DNA of 64,000 nt from Dokdonella_A sp963775445 (GCA_963775445.1 CAVZIT010000006.1:310001-374000); one strand, 5' to 3'. Positions 42,696 to 52,696 are shown, numbered from the stretch's first letter. Made by a program: numbers and translations. Notes: generated from the letters alone by a model not told the origin.

Positions 42696-44936
42696 ATGAC
42701 CACGCGATTCCTTTCGGCGCTCGGATACCTGGCGCTTGGATTCTGGTGTCTTGCCTTCCAGGCAAGCGCTGCAGAATCGACGCAGCCGTCCGCGCCCACG
42801 CGCAAATTCACCATCGATCGACTCTACAGCCTGCCGTGGCTCATCGGGACGCGCCCGGAAGATCCCGTCTGGTCGCCCGACAGCCGGCGCATCGCGTTCC
42901 TGTGGAACGACCAGGGCACGAACTTCCTCGATGTGTGGATGACCGACTTGGCGACCGCCAAGCCGGTGCGCGTCACGACGATGCCCGAGCCGGAGGACCC
43001 GAGTAATCCGGGAATGGACATCGGCAAACTCGAACAGGTCGAGCGCGCGGAAACCGATCGCGGCGTTTCAAGCGTCATTTGGGCGCCCGACGGCAGGCAC
43101 CTCATCTTCAACCTGCATGGCCGGCTGTTTCAGGTCCTGCCCGGACAACCGCCGCAGGCATTGACGGCCGCCGACGCGTCAGTGTCTGACGCAACCGCAT
43201 CGTCGCAAGCGCATGCGATCGCATACCTCTCTTCGGGCGATCTGTGGGTCATGGATCTCGCGGATGCCAGGCATTCCGTCCGTAAGGTCTTTTCATCCGC
43301 ACGTGCGGACGTCCAAGTCGAATCCTTCACGTGGTCCCACAATGGCAAGCGCCTGGCACTCGTCGAAGCCGACGGCACACGCGTTCCCGAGCGCGGCATT
43401 CCGGATTATCTCGCGCCTGAAACGCGCCTGGTCGAGGTGAAGCGAGCGATTCCGGGCGAACCTTCCGAAGCACGCCGCCTCGGCGTGATCGCGGTAACCG
43501 GCGGTGCGGTGCAGTGGGCGGATCTCGGGAAAGATCCGCTCGATCAGATTTTCAGCGTGCGCTGGTCTCCGGACGACAAGCACCTGCTCGTCGACAAGAG
43601 CGACCTTTACATCAAGGACCGGCGCCTGTTGCTCGTCGATGCCGACGACGGACACTCGCGGGACCTGTTGCGCGAGGTCAATCCGCTGAATGTGACCGCC
43701 GAATGGTGGGCCGACTGGGCGCCGAATGGACGGGGTGTGTATTTCACGTCCGACCGCGACAATTACTATCAGATTTACTACGAAGCGCTTTCCGGGGGTC
43801 AGCCGAAGGCGATCACGACCGGCGACCACGCGGTCTCTTCGGCCGCGATTTCGCCAGCGGCCGATTCCTTGTTCGTCGTCACCAATGAGGGAAGACCCGA
43901 ATTGCGTCGTGCTTTCCGCGTGCCGCTCGATGGAGGCGCGCCACAACTGGTCACGCCAGCCGCCGGTTCGCACCAACCGGTTCCCTCGCCCGACGGGAAA
44001 TACCTTGCGGATCTTTTTTCCAACGACATCACACCGCCCGACTTGTACGTCCAGCGCGTGGCGGCATCGCGCGAGGTCGAGCCCATGGCGCGGCAGATCA
44101 CGCATTCCCCGCTTCCCGAATTCAAGGACTACCAATGGATCGCTGCGAAATATGTCGTCTTCAATAACGTCAACGACGGAACGCCCTTGCACGCGCGACT
44201 CACGCTGCCTCCGAACTTCGATCCCGACAGGAAATATCCGGCCATCCTGGGATCGGTCTACAGCAACACCGTCCATAACGAGTGGGGTGGTCGCGTCTAT
44301 CACCCCACCTGGGCGATCGACCAGTTCCTGGCCCAGCAGGGCTACGTGATCATGAATGTCGACATCGGCGGCAGCTCGGGCTACGGCAAGCTGTTCCGGC
44401 AACGCATTCGCGAAGACTACGGCGGCGTCGATGTCGATGATCTCTACAGCGGCGTGCGTTACCTCGTTGCGCAGGGCTATGTCGATCCGAAACGTGTCGG
44501 CATCTGGGGTAGCAGCTACGGTGGTTTGCTGGCCGCGATGTCGATGTTCCGCTATCCGGGGGTCTATCAGGCCGGCGTCGCTGCGGCACCAGCGACCAGC
44601 CTGTTCCACGCGACCACCGGCGAGATGCAGACGATGATGGCGCCGCAGGACCACCAGTCGCAATACAGGAATGCCTCCGCGTTCCTGCATTCGGGCGGCC
44701 TGCAAGGCCATCTCATGATCATTCACGGGATGCGCGACACAACGGTCCTGTTCAAGGACTCGGTTACCCTCGTGCAACGATTGATTCTGCAGGGAAAGGA
44801 CGTCGATTTCGTGCCGCTGCCCAACGCCCACCACCTGTGGGACACCGAAGGCCTTGCCCAGGCGCGATACGCTTACCACAAACTCTACGATTTCCTCGCG
44901 CGCTATCTGGGTGCATCAAACGCGGGAGGCAAGTGA
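42696..44936 (+). CDS. S9-family serine peptidase (prolyl oligopeptidase / DPP IV-like)
   Basis: The 746-residue product has a signal peptide (ALGYLALGFWCLAFQASAAE), an N-terminal beta-propeller with PD40-like repeats (VWSPDSRRIAF, VIWAPDGRHLIF, SVRWSPDDKHLLV) and an alpha/beta-hydrolase domain. The nucleophile is Ser607 in GSSYGG. The acid and base are probably Asp in HGMRDTTVLF and His in PNAHHLWD. Such enzymes cleave dipeptides or short peptides, often after proline. CGGAG precedes the ATG by about ten bases. Its last 34 bases overlap the convergent AKR-RidA frame. Confidence 0.94.
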   Translation: MTTRFLSALGYLALGFWCLAFQASAAESTQPSAPTRKFTIDRLYSLPWLIGTRPEDPVWSPDSRRIAFLWNDQGTNFLDVWMTDLATAKPVRVTTMPEPEDPSNPGMDIGKLEQVERAETDRGVSSVIWAPDGRHLIFNLHGRLFQVLPGQPPQALTAADASVSDATASSQAHAIAYLSSGDLWVMDLADARHSVRKVFSSARADVQVESFTWSHNGKRLALVEADGTRVPERGIPDYLAPETRLVEVKRAIPGEPSEARRLGVIAVTGGAVQWADLGKDPLDQIFSVRWSPDDKHLLVDKSDLYIKDRRLLLVDADDGHSRDLLREVNPLNVTAEWWADWAPNGRGVYFTSDRDNYYQIYYEALSGGQPKAITTGDHAVSSAAISPAADSLFVVTNEGRPELRRAFRVPLDGGAPQLVTPAAGSHQPVPSPDGKYLADLFSNDITPPDLYVQRVAASREVEPMARQITHSPLPEFKDYQWIAAKYVVFNNVNDGTPLHARLTLPPNFDPDRKYPAILGSVYSNTVHNEWGGRVYHPTWAIDQFLAQQGYVIMNVDIGGSSGYGKLFRQRIREDYGGVDVDDLYSGVRYLVAQGYVDPKRVGIWGSSYGGLLAAMSMFRYPGVYQAGVAAAPATSLFHATTGEMQTMMAPQDHQSQYRNASAFLHSGGLQGHLMIIHGMRDTTVLFKDSVTLVQRLILQGKDVDFVPLPNAHHLWDTEGLAQARYAYHKLYDFLARYLGASNAGGK

Positions 44937-46456
44937 CGACAAGACGCCGATGCACTGTTGCGCATCATGCGCCGTCTGACGTGCGACGGCGACGGCGACA
45001 GCATCGCCTCGGCTTCCATCTCCAGCAGATATTCTTCGCCGATCAGGTCCGCCCTGATCATCGTGTTGGCCGGCTGGATACCTCCGAACCGCTGGCCATG
45101 GACGCGCGCGATCGCTTCCCAATCGTCGAGATTCCTGACATAGATGCGCGTGCGCACGACGTCCTGCAGCGTGCCGCCCAGCGATTGGATCGCGCCTTCG
45201 ATCTTGTCGATCACGAAATGCGCTTGCGTTGCAGGATCGCTGCCGCCGATGGAACGGGTGCCATGTGTCGCCGTGGTCCCGGACACCAGGATGCGATCGC
45301 CCTTGCGTACCGCGCGGCAGTAGCCGGCGAGGTCTTCCCAGACGGTTCCGCTGAGCGCCTTTTGCCGGCCATCCGCGCCTGACTCACAAACATAGGGCGA
45401 AACGATCGCGTCCACATGATGGCTCAGGTCGCCGGATGCGGTGAGGAACGGAGTCTTGCGATATTCGTCGCCGCAATCGCCGCATATCGGCTCGAGTTCC
45501 ATCAACGCGGTTCGCAATCTGCTTCTGCCCGCTTCATCCAGCGACAGCGAGAGCAATGCCTTGTTTTCTGCGATGTGTTCGCTCTCGCCCAGTCGTGCGC
45601 CGACGATCACGCCGCCCACGGCGGGCTGATCGAGTATGTAGCGGCTGGCGACGTTGGCCATCGAGGTACCACTTGCAAGGCTCACGTCGCGAAGGACGCG
45701 CAGCAGGTCCTGGAATCTCTCCCAACCGCCCGCGGCATCGATGTAGCGCTTGTACTTCATCTGCGACCAGGTGAGCGATTCGTCCAGCCGCGGCTCGACG
45801 CGATTCAGCCATCTTTCGGAGAGAAAGCCGCCGGCAACGGTCCCGAACGCGAGCAGCTTGACGCCATGCCGCAGGCACAGCGTCGTCATGGCTGCGCAAG
45901 CGCGCTGATCAAGCAACGAATAACAGACCTGATTCGTGACGACATCGATGCCGCTGCGCAAGACCATCTCGAGATGCGCCGTGTCGAAATTGGTCAGTCC
46001 CAGTTGCGCGATGCTTCCCTCGGCCTGCATTTCCTGCAGCCAGTAGAGGCAATCCAGCCACGCCGGATCGGCGTAGTTCCACGCATGAAACTGCAGCAGG
46101 TCGATGCGCTCGGATTCAAGGCGTTTGAGCGACTTCTGGACCGCAGCACGGACATCCTGCTTGGTGATGACGCCGGGCGCCGGAACCCATTTTGTCAGGA
46201 GCTGCGCCTTGTCCGCGCCGTAGCGAAACCGGAATACGCCAGCAATGTCCTCGGCCGAACCGTAGTGATCGGCCATGTCGAACGTGGTCAGGCCGGCGTC
46301 GACATATGCCTTCATCGCCAGAGCGGCTTGCGCGGAATCGAGTACGCGGCCGTTCCGTTCGAGATCGGCGACCTGCCAGAGTCCCGTGACGACCCGACAA
46401 ATCGTCAGGCCCGGGGCGAGTTCGCAGACGGTGTCGTTCGCGTTCATCGGACCCAT
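44903..46456 (-). CDS. Aldo/keto reductase - RidA (YjgF) fusion protein
   Basis: A 517-residue two-domain protein. Residues about 15-335 form an aldo/keto reductase with the full catalytic tetrad Asp60, Tyr65, Lys89 and His124. Residues about 367-486 form a Rid domain (DRILVSGTTATHG, DVVRTRIYVRNLDDWEAIARVH, EEYLLEMEAEA). The position of the RidA catalytic arginine (PAR) reads PAN here (Asn464), so imine hydrolysis of the RidA kind may be absent. The last ~30 residues are basic, unlike either family and overlap the S9 gene. The ATG directly follows the APC permease stop (TGAATG); ATG 46447 is an alternative. Likely role: reducing a carbonyl or imine made from an imported amino compound. Confidence 0.85.
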   Translation of the reverse strand: MGPMNANDTVCELAPGLTICRVVTGLWQVADLERNGRVLDSAQAALAMKAYVDAGLTTFDMADHYGSAEDIAGVFRFRYGADKAQLLTKWVPAPGVITKQDVRAAVQKSLKRLESERIDLLQFHAWNYADPAWLDCLYWLQEMQAEGSIAQLGLTNFDTAHLEMVLRSGIDVVTNQVCYSLLDQRACAAMTTLCLRHGVKLLAFGTVAGGFLSERWLNRVEPRLDESLTWSQMKYKRYIDAAGGWERFQDLLRVLRDVSLASGTSMANVASRYILDQPAVGGVIVGARLGESEHIAENKALLSLSLDEAGRSRLRTALMELEPICGDCGDEYRKTPFLTASGDLSHHVDAIVSPYVCESGADGRQKALSGTVWEDLAGYCRAVRKGDRILVSGTTATHGTRSIGGSDPATQAHFVIDKIEGAIQSLGGTLQDVVRTRIYVRNLDDWEAIARVHGQRFGGIQPANTMIRADLIGEEYLLEMEAEAMLSPSPSHVRRRMMRNSASASCRHLPPAFDAPR

Positions 46457-47941
46457 TCAATCCTGCGGCAACGTCGAAAAGAGATCGGTGGTGTCCACGC
46501 CCGAGGCGCGCAGCTTCCTCCAGTAGTGGAGAAAAATGACGGAAGCCATGAGCATCACGAGAAACCACGCCGCGGTCGAGTGGAAATACCACGCGCGTAC
46601 CGTCGTTCCAAGATCACTGGCGATATGGACGATCAGCAGGCCCGAAAGCCATATCGTTCCGAGCGCCGCCAGTACGTGCTGAAGTGTCGCTGACCGGAAT
46701 ACCGTAATCCTCGCCGCAACCTCGCGATTGTTCCGCCGCAACAGCAGGACCGAAACGCACATCAGCAGGTAGTTGACCAGCATCGACGTGACCATGATGT
46801 CGATGCCGAGGAAAAAATCGCCCGCGAAATGACTTCCAAGGACCCCGACGCTCGCCATGAGGCCGCTCACGATGATCGCAACGTGCGGCGTATGCAGCAC
46901 GGAGTGCACCGATGCGATCTGTCGTGGAAAGACGCCGTCCTCGGCCCACGCAAACATGAGCCTCGAAACCGAAAGGATCATCGCGGGCAAATCATTCAGC
47001 AATGCGATCGAAGCACCGAAAACGACGAGCACGGCCCAATGTGCCGGCAGCAGATAGCCCAGCAATCCGGGCGCCGTGACATCCTCGGTACGCGCCTTTT
47101 CGGCCACGAAACTCCATGGCACGGCGTGGTACAGGGCGAAAGTGAAAAGCAGGTAGAAGAGCGTGACCGCCACGATCGCAATGCCGATCGCGCGCGGCAG
47201 CAACCGCGACGGATCCTTCGCTTCGCCACCCGCCTGCGCAATCGAGTCGAACCCGATGAAACTCGAGAACAATACGGCGGACCCTGCGACGAACGTCGAC
47301 CAATGGAAGACGGCATGAGCCCCGACCCATGTTGTGTTTTCCCTGCGCAGGATCGCTGCGGCAAAATCCCGATGATCGAAGGAAAGCCCGGTCGCGATCA
47401 CGACTGCACCGAGCAGGAACATCAGGATCATGAGCGGTACCACGGTGCGCTCATAGAGTTTGACGCCACGCACGTTCAGCCACACGAACGTCCACAGGAT
47501 CAGGAGCGCGCAGGACACGCGAACGATTCCCCTGTCGAGGAAACTCGCGATGTGATCCAAGTGGAGCAGGTTCGCGATGTCGCGGAAGAACGGCACGACG
47601 AGATACGCGACGACGCCGATCGCGATCGACAGACCGAACCATTGCGAGAAGCTGGCCACGAAACCGAGAAACGGGCCGAGCGAACGGCTGGCATAGACAT
47701 AACTTCCGCCGGCGCGCGGCATAGCCGAAGCGAGGATCGCGTAGGAAAACGCGGCAAGCGCAGCGGGAACCGCGGCAAACAGGAACGCCGGCAACACATA
47801 CGGGCCAATGCCTGGCACGTTGCGCTGGATCATGAACGGGATCACATAGATAGACGCTCCGATCATCGAGCAGATGCCGGTCGCGGCCAGACCCCAAAGG
47901 CCCAGTTGACGGTCCAGCGACTTTGACGAATCTCGTTTCAT
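46457..47941 (-). CDS. APC-family amino acid permease
   Basis: A 494-residue inner-membrane transporter with about 12 helices. The N-terminal helix 1 motif (GLWGLAATGICSMIGASIYVIPF) with the unwound GASIY and the GGSYVYASRSLGPFLGF segment place it in the APC superfamily near amino acid/polyamine permeases. ATG 47941 is used; the frame is open far upstream into non-family sequence. The stop is directly joined to the start of the AKR-RidA gene, which ties uptake of an amino compound to that enzyme. Confidence 0.92.
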   Translation of the reverse strand: MKRDSSKSLDRQLGLWGLAATGICSMIGASIYVIPFMIQRNVPGIGPYVLPAFLFAAVPAALAAFSYAILASAMPRAGGSYVYASRSLGPFLGFVASFSQWFGLSIAIGVVAYLVVPFFRDIANLLHLDHIASFLDRGIVRVSCALLILWTFVWLNVRGVKLYERTVVPLMILMFLLGAVVIATGLSFDHRDFAAAILRRENTTWVGAHAVFHWSTFVAGSAVLFSSFIGFDSIAQAGGEAKDPSRLLPRAIGIAIVAVTLFYLLFTFALYHAVPWSFVAEKARTEDVTAPGLLGYLLPAHWAVLVVFGASIALLNDLPAMILSVSRLMFAWAEDGVFPRQIASVHSVLHTPHVAIIVSGLMASVGVLGSHFAGDFFLGIDIMVTSMLVNYLLMCVSVLLLRRNNREVAARITVFRSATLQHVLAALGTIWLSGLLIVHIASDLGTTVRAWYFHSTAAWFLVMLMASVIFLHYWRKLRASGVDTTDLFSTLPQD

Positions 47942-48266
47942 GATTTCTTGAGCGCAAGCCAACTGCCGTGGATGGACCCTTCTCCGATACTCCCGACAGA
48001 GTCGGAAACTGCGATTGAACCCGCCATCATTATCGGTCAAGCGAGAGCGGCTCGGCGCAAGACGCCGAATCAGGCCGGCACGAGATCGCCAACGCTCCAT
48101 GTCGCCCATGCGTCTTACAGCAGTCATGCAGATTTTTTCCAGATGCGGCGACGCCGCGCGAGACGCTACTTCCTGCTTCTGCGAATGATGCTGGAATCGG
48201 CGACAAGACAGGAATCGATCCAGACGGCACAATCGGGCAACGAATCCATTCGCCTGCGGAGGTTCC
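47942..48266. other. Divergent intergenic region, 325 bp
   Basis: It lies between the APC permease (minus) and frmA (plus). A GATAAT box on the minus strand near 48030 may serve the permease. No FrmR regulator gene, riboswitch or RNA gene is seen. CGGAGG at 48256-48261 is the frmA ribosome binding site. Confidence 0.5.
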
Positions 48267-49376
48267 ATGAAGGTCCGTGCAGCCGTAGCCCACAAGGCTG
48301 GTGCGCCACTCAGCATCGAAAGCGTCGAACTCGAGGGGCCGAAAGCCGGCGAAGTGCTGGTCCAGATCAAGGCCACCGGTCTTTGCCATACCGATGCGTT
48401 CACACTGTCCGGCGAGGATCCGGAAGGACTGTTTCCGGCCATTCTCGGGCATGAAGGCGCCGGTATCGTGGTCGACGTCGGCGCGGGAGTGATGTCGGTT
48501 CGCAAGGACGACCACGTGATTCCGCTGTACACGCCGGAATGCCGCCAGTGCGAGTATTGCCTCAATCCCAAGACCAATCTGTGCCAGGCGATTCGCGAAA
48601 CCCAGGGCAAGGGACTGATGCCTGATGGAACCAGCCGCTTTTCGCGTGGCAGCGAGAAACTGCATCACTACATGGGTACGTCGACGTTCGCCGAATACAC
48701 CGTGGTTCCGGAAATCGCGGTCGCGAAAATCCGCGAGGACGCGCCCTTCGACAAGGTCTGCTATATCGGTTGCGGAGTGACTACCGGCATCGGCGCGGTG
48801 ATCAACACGGCGAAAGTGGAGCCCGGCGCGAAAGTCGTCGTGTTTGGTCTCGGTGGCATCGGTCTCAATGTGATCCAGGGCGCGCGGCTTGCCGGTGCGG
48901 CCATGATCGTCGGCGTCGATCTGAATCCTGCGCGCAAGGCGCTGGCTGGGCAGTTCGGCATGACGCACTTCGTCGATCCCGCCGAAGTCGAAGGCGATCT
49001 CGTCCCCTACCTCGTCTCCCTGACCGGCGGTGGCGCCGATTACAGCTTCGAATGCATCGGCAACGTCAAGGTGATGCGCCAGGCGCTCGAATGCTGCCAC
49101 AAGGGCTGGGGCGTATCCGTGATCATCGGTGTGGCGGGCGCGGGCCAGGAGATTTCCACGCGTCCATTCCAGCTCGTCACAGGTCGAGTGTGGAAAGGCA
49201 GCGCATTCGGCGGCGCGCGTGGACGCACCGATGTTCCGAGGATCGTCGACTGGTACATGAACGGCAAGATCGCGATCGATCCGTTGATCACGCATACGAT
49301 GACGCTAGACGATATCAACCACGGGTTCGAGCTCATGCATGCGGGTGAATCGATTCGCAGCGTCGTGGTGTATTAG
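48267..49376 (+). CDS. frmA: S-(hydroxymethyl)glutathione dehydrogenase / class III alcohol dehydrogenase
   Basis: A zinc- and NAD-dependent enzyme that oxidises S-hydroxymethylglutathione, the spontaneous adduct of formaldehyde and glutathione, to S-formylglutathione. It is also known to reduce S-nitrosoglutathione. The 369-residue product has catalytic zinc residues Cys40, His62 and Glu63, four structural zinc cysteines (92, 95, 98, 106) and the NAD-binding VFGLGGIGLNVIQGARLAGA. A GGAGG site precedes the ATG. The next gene encodes the enzyme for the following step. Confidence 0.97.
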   Translation: MKVRAAVAHKAGAPLSIESVELEGPKAGEVLVQIKATGLCHTDAFTLSGEDPEGLFPAILGHEGAGIVVDVGAGVMSVRKDDHVIPLYTPECRQCEYCLNPKTNLCQAIRETQGKGLMPDGTSRFSRGSEKLHHYMGTSTFAEYTVVPEIAVAKIREDAPFDKVCYIGCGVTTGIGAVINTAKVEPGAKVVVFGLGGIGLNVIQGARLAGAAMIVGVDLNPARKALAGQFGMTHFVDPAEVEGDLVPYLVSLTGGGADYSFECIGNVKVMRQALECCHKGWGVSVIIGVAGAGQEISTRPFQLVTGRVWKGSAFGGARGRTDVPRIVDWYMNGKIAIDPLITHTMTLDDINHGFELMHAGESIRSVVVY

Positions 49377-49413
49377 GCATGCTCCGCGCAAATCCACGCA
49401 GGCGGATTGCCTG

Positions 49414-50262
49414 ATGCGCGTGCTGTCCGAACAACGCTGCTTCGAAGGAACACAGGGTTTCTACGAGCATGACTCTGCCGCATGTTCCGGGCCAATGCGC
49501 TTCGGTGTGTTCATGCCCTCGCGTCGGGACAAGAAAAAAGATGACGGATTCGGGGTGCTGTATTACCTTGCCGGACTGACCTGCAACCAGGAAACATTCG
49601 CGATAAAAGCCGGCGCGCAACGCCTCGCCGGCGAACTCGGGCTCGTCCTCGTCACGCCCGACACGAGTCCGCGCGATACCGGCATCAAGGGCGCGACCGG
49701 CGATTGGGAATTCGGCGAAGGCGCGGGTTTCTATGTGGATGCGACGACACCCGCGTTCGCGCAGCGCTTTCGGATGTACAGCCATGTCGTGGACGAATTG
49801 CCACGAGTCATCGCGGAAAACTTCGAAGCGGCCGACATCAGTCGAGCAGGACTTTGCGGTCATTCGATGGGCGGCCATGGCGCGTTGACGATCGCGCTGA
49901 AAAATCCGTCTCGTTACCGATCGGTTTCCGCCTTCGCACCGATCGTTGCGCCGATGCACGTGCCGTGGGGCGAAAAAGCGTTCTCGCGTTACCTCGGCGA
50001 GAATCGCGAGGCCTGGAAATCATGCGACGCATGCGAGCTGTTGACGCATGCAACGTTTCCGGGAGAAATCCGGATCGATCAGGGCCAAGCAGACCCGTAT
50101 CTCGACGTGCAGCTGCAGCCGCAACGATTTGCAGCTGCGTGCCGGGATGCGGGCCAGAAGCTGAAGCTGCACCTGCATCCCGGCTACGATCATAGTTACT
50201 GGTTCGTGCAGAGCTTCATCGCGGATCATCTGCGCCATCATGCCCAGGCGCTTTGTTCCTGA
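49414..50262 (+). CDS. fghA: S-formylglutathione hydrolase
   Basis: This serine hydrolase releases formate and glutathione from S-formylglutathione, completing formaldehyde detoxification begun by FrmA. The 282-residue product has YYLAGLTCNQETF, the oxyanion and nucleophile motif GHSMGGHG with Ser151, and the acid/base pair in IDQGQADPYLD and HPGYDHSYWF. ATG 49414 matches the family start, 37 bases after frmA. The last 47 bases overlap the 3' end of the convergent fadE gene. Confidence 0.96.
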   Translation: MRVLSEQRCFEGTQGFYEHDSAACSGPMRFGVFMPSRRDKKKDDGFGVLYYLAGLTCNQETFAIKAGAQRLAGELGLVLVTPDTSPRDTGIKGATGDWEFGEGAGFYVDATTPAFAQRFRMYSHVVDELPRVIAENFEAADISRAGLCGHSMGGHGALTIALKNPSRYRSVSAFAPIVAPMHVPWGEKAFSRYLGENREAWKSCDACELLTHATFPGEIRIDQGQADPYLDVQLQPQRFAAACRDAGQKLKLHLHPGYDHSYWFVQSFIADHLRHHAQALCS

Positions 50263-52696
50263 TCGCGGCGGGGTGCCCGAGTTCGGTCGGGTCGAAATCG
50301 TCGACTGAAATGAATTCGAACGCCGTACTGCGCACGCGTGCGAGCAGCTCGCATTCGGCGGCATTGAGCAGCTTGCGTTCCTTTGCATCGGCCAACTGTG
50401 TGTCGAAATCGTAGCCCGAGACATCGCCGGCCTTGATCGCCTTGAGCAACTTGCGTTCGACGGGTTCGGCCGCGATCACATCAGGCAGCAACGCGTTCAT
50501 GCGGCCGACCGGATTGTTCGGTGCAGGCGCGAGCCAGGCCCATTCGGTGAGGCGGCTGCGCGCCTCGTTCGGAGCGGTCATCAATGCAGCGACGCGGCGA
50601 CCCAGGCGATCCGAGGGAGGCGATTCGCGGCGACCCAGCGGAAACACGAGAAAACGCAGGACCCACGCGATCGGCCGCACCGGGAAGTTGCGCAGCACGC
50701 CGTCGAGCGCGGTCTGCATGCGGTACACCGAATCATGGAACGCCCATGCCAGGAACGGTTGATCGATTGCCGGGCGCCGCTGATCCTCGTAGCGCTTCAG
50801 CAAGCTCGATGCGATATAGAGATTCGACAGGATGTCGCCGAGACGCCCCGAGAGCTTTTCCTTCTGCTTGAGTTTGCCACCGAGCGTCAGCATGGCTGTA
50901 TCGGCGGCCAGCGCAAGCGCGGCCGAGTAACGATTGAGCTTGCGATAATAACGACGTGTGTAGGCATCGCCCGGCGCGCGGCCAACTCGAGCGCCGGTCA
51001 GTCCAAGCACCAGACTGCGCACCGCATTGGAAATCGCGAAGCCGACATGCCGGAACAACACGCGATCGAACGCGACAAGGCTTTCGCGGCGATCGGCGAT
51101 TTGCGCGGCGCGCATTTCCTCCAGCACGTACGGATGGCAGCGGATGGCGCCCTGGCCGAAGATCATCATGCTGCGGGTCAGAATGTTCGCACCCTCGACC
51201 GTGATCGCAATCGGTGAGCCTTCCCAGTTGCGGCCGATGTAGTTGCCGGGGCCGAGGATGATGCCCTTGCCGCCGTGCACGTCCATCGCATCCTTCAGGA
51301 TTTCGCGACCAAGCTCGGTCGCGTGGTATTTCGCGATCGCCGAAGGCACCGACGGTTTCTCGCCGCGATCCACTGCGGCCGCCGTCGCGCGCGACAGCGC
51401 ACTGATTGCGTAGGTGTAGCCGCCGATCCGCGCCAACGCTTCCTCGACGCCTTCGAAACGCCCGATGGCAAGACCAAACTGCTTGCGCATGCGCGCGTAG
51501 GCTCCGGTGGCCGCCACCGCGACGCGCGCCCCGCCGGTCGCGTTGGATGGCAGCGATATCGCGCGGCCGACCGAAAGGCATTCGACCAGCATGCGCCAGC
51601 CATGTCCGGCCATTTCCGGTCCACCGATCAATTGCGCGAGCGGCACGAACATGTCCTTGCCGTGCAGCGGCCCGTTCTGGAAGGGCACGCTCAGAGGCAG
51701 ATGGCGACGCCCGATCTCGAGCCCAGGCGTATCGCGCGGAATCAGCGCGAGCGTGATGCCGATATCCACGACATCGCCGAGCAGGTGATCCGGATCGTAG
51801 AGGCGAAACGCGAGGCCGATGACGGTCGCGACCGGCGCCAGCGTGATGTAGCGCTTGTCGAACGTCAGACGCAGGCCGACCACATTGGCGCCCTGCCATT
51901 CGCCCTTGCAGACGATCCCGATATCCGGGATCGAGGTCGCGTCGGAACCGGCATACGGTCCGGTCAGCGCGAAACACGGTATTTCGCGGCCATCGGCCAA
52001 CCGCGGCAGCCAAAAGTTTTTCTGTTCATCAGTCCCGTAGTGCAACAGCAACTCAGCCGGCCCGAGCGAGTTCGGCACTGCCACGGTCGAGGCGACGGTC
52101 GCCGAAATGCTCGCGAGTTTCTGCAGTACCGCCGAATGGGCGAGAGCCGAAAAACCGAGGCCACCATAGGTCTCGGGAATGATCATGCCGAAGAATTTCT
52201 CGCGCTTGAGAAAAGCCCAGACTTCGGGCGTCAGATCGGCGAGTTCGTAGGCGATCTGCCAGTCGTCGATGAGGCCGCAGACGGCCTCGACCGGACCATC
52301 GAGAAACGCCTGCTCGGCGACCGACAGCGCAGGCACTGGCTGTGCGAGCAACAGCGACCAGTTCGGCTTGCCGGAAAAAAGCTCGCCTTCGAATCCGACC
52401 GTGCCGGCTTCAAGCGCAATCTGCTCGGTCGGCGAGAGTTGTGGAGCGATCTTGCGGTAGGTCGCGAGCAGGGGGGCGGAAATCCGTTGGCGCCGGAACG
52501 GATACCAGTTGAGCGGCACCACGATAACGAGAAAGACCAGCAGCGTGACCGCCGTGGCGACCCAGTGTGGGCCGATCAACCAGCCGGCCAGCACGATCGC
52601 GACGGCAGTGGTCAGCGACCAAGGGCGAAGTCCAATGCGCAGATATGCGCAGGTGAGGGACACCAGCAGCGCGACAATCAGCGGAACGATCCACAT
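50216..52696 (-). CDS. fadE: Acyl-CoA dehydrogenase (FadE type)
   Basis: The 826-residue product is close in length to E. coli FadE (about 814). Two or three hydrophobic segments at the N-terminus (1-66) should attach it to the inner membrane. The FAD-dependent dehydrogenase core follows (FFGMIIPETYGGLGFSALAHS, FALTGPYAGSDATS, ISLPSNATGGARVA, DAMDVHGGKGIILGPGNYIGR), then the extra C-terminal domain unique to this type. It catalyses the first step of fatty acid beta-oxidation and would pass electrons to the ETF encoded at 37125-38901. No adjacent beta-oxidation genes are seen. Confidence 0.95.
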   Translation of the reverse strand: MWIVPLIVALLVSLTCAYLRIGLRPWSLTTAVAIVLAGWLIGPHWVATAVTLLVFLVIVVPLNWYPFRRQRISAPLLATYRKIAPQLSPTEQIALEAGTVGFEGELFSGKPNWSLLLAQPVPALSVAEQAFLDGPVEAVCGLIDDWQIAYELADLTPEVWAFLKREKFFGMIIPETYGGLGFSALAHSAVLQKLASISATVASTVAVPNSLGPAELLLHYGTDEQKNFWLPRLADGREIPCFALTGPYAGSDATSIPDIGIVCKGEWQGANVVGLRLTFDKRYITLAPVATVIGLAFRLYDPDHLLGDVVDIGITLALIPRDTPGLEIGRRHLPLSVPFQNGPLHGKDMFVPLAQLIGGPEMAGHGWRMLVECLSVGRAISLPSNATGGARVAVAATGAYARMRKQFGLAIGRFEGVEEALARIGGYTYAISALSRATAAAVDRGEKPSVPSAIAKYHATELGREILKDAMDVHGGKGIILGPGNYIGRNWEGSPIAITVEGANILTRSMMIFGQGAIRCHPYVLEEMRAAQIADRRESLVAFDRVLFRHVGFAISNAVRSLVLGLTGARVGRAPGDAYTRRYYRKLNRYSAALALAADTAMLTLGGKLKQKEKLSGRLGDILSNLYIASSLLKRYEDQRRPAIDQPFLAWAFHDSVYRMQTALDGVLRNFPVRPIAWVLRFLVFPLGRRESPPSDRLGRRVAALMTAPNEARSRLTEWAWLAPAPNNPVGRMNALLPDVIAAEPVERKLLKAIKAGDVSGYDFDTQLADAKERKLLNAAECELLARVRSTAFEFISVDDFDPTELGHPAAIRNKAPGHDGADDPR

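Noticed and set aside
43293..44879. Open frame of 528 codons on the minus strand
   Set aside because: It is antisense to the S9 peptidase gene, which has clear motifs and a signal peptide.
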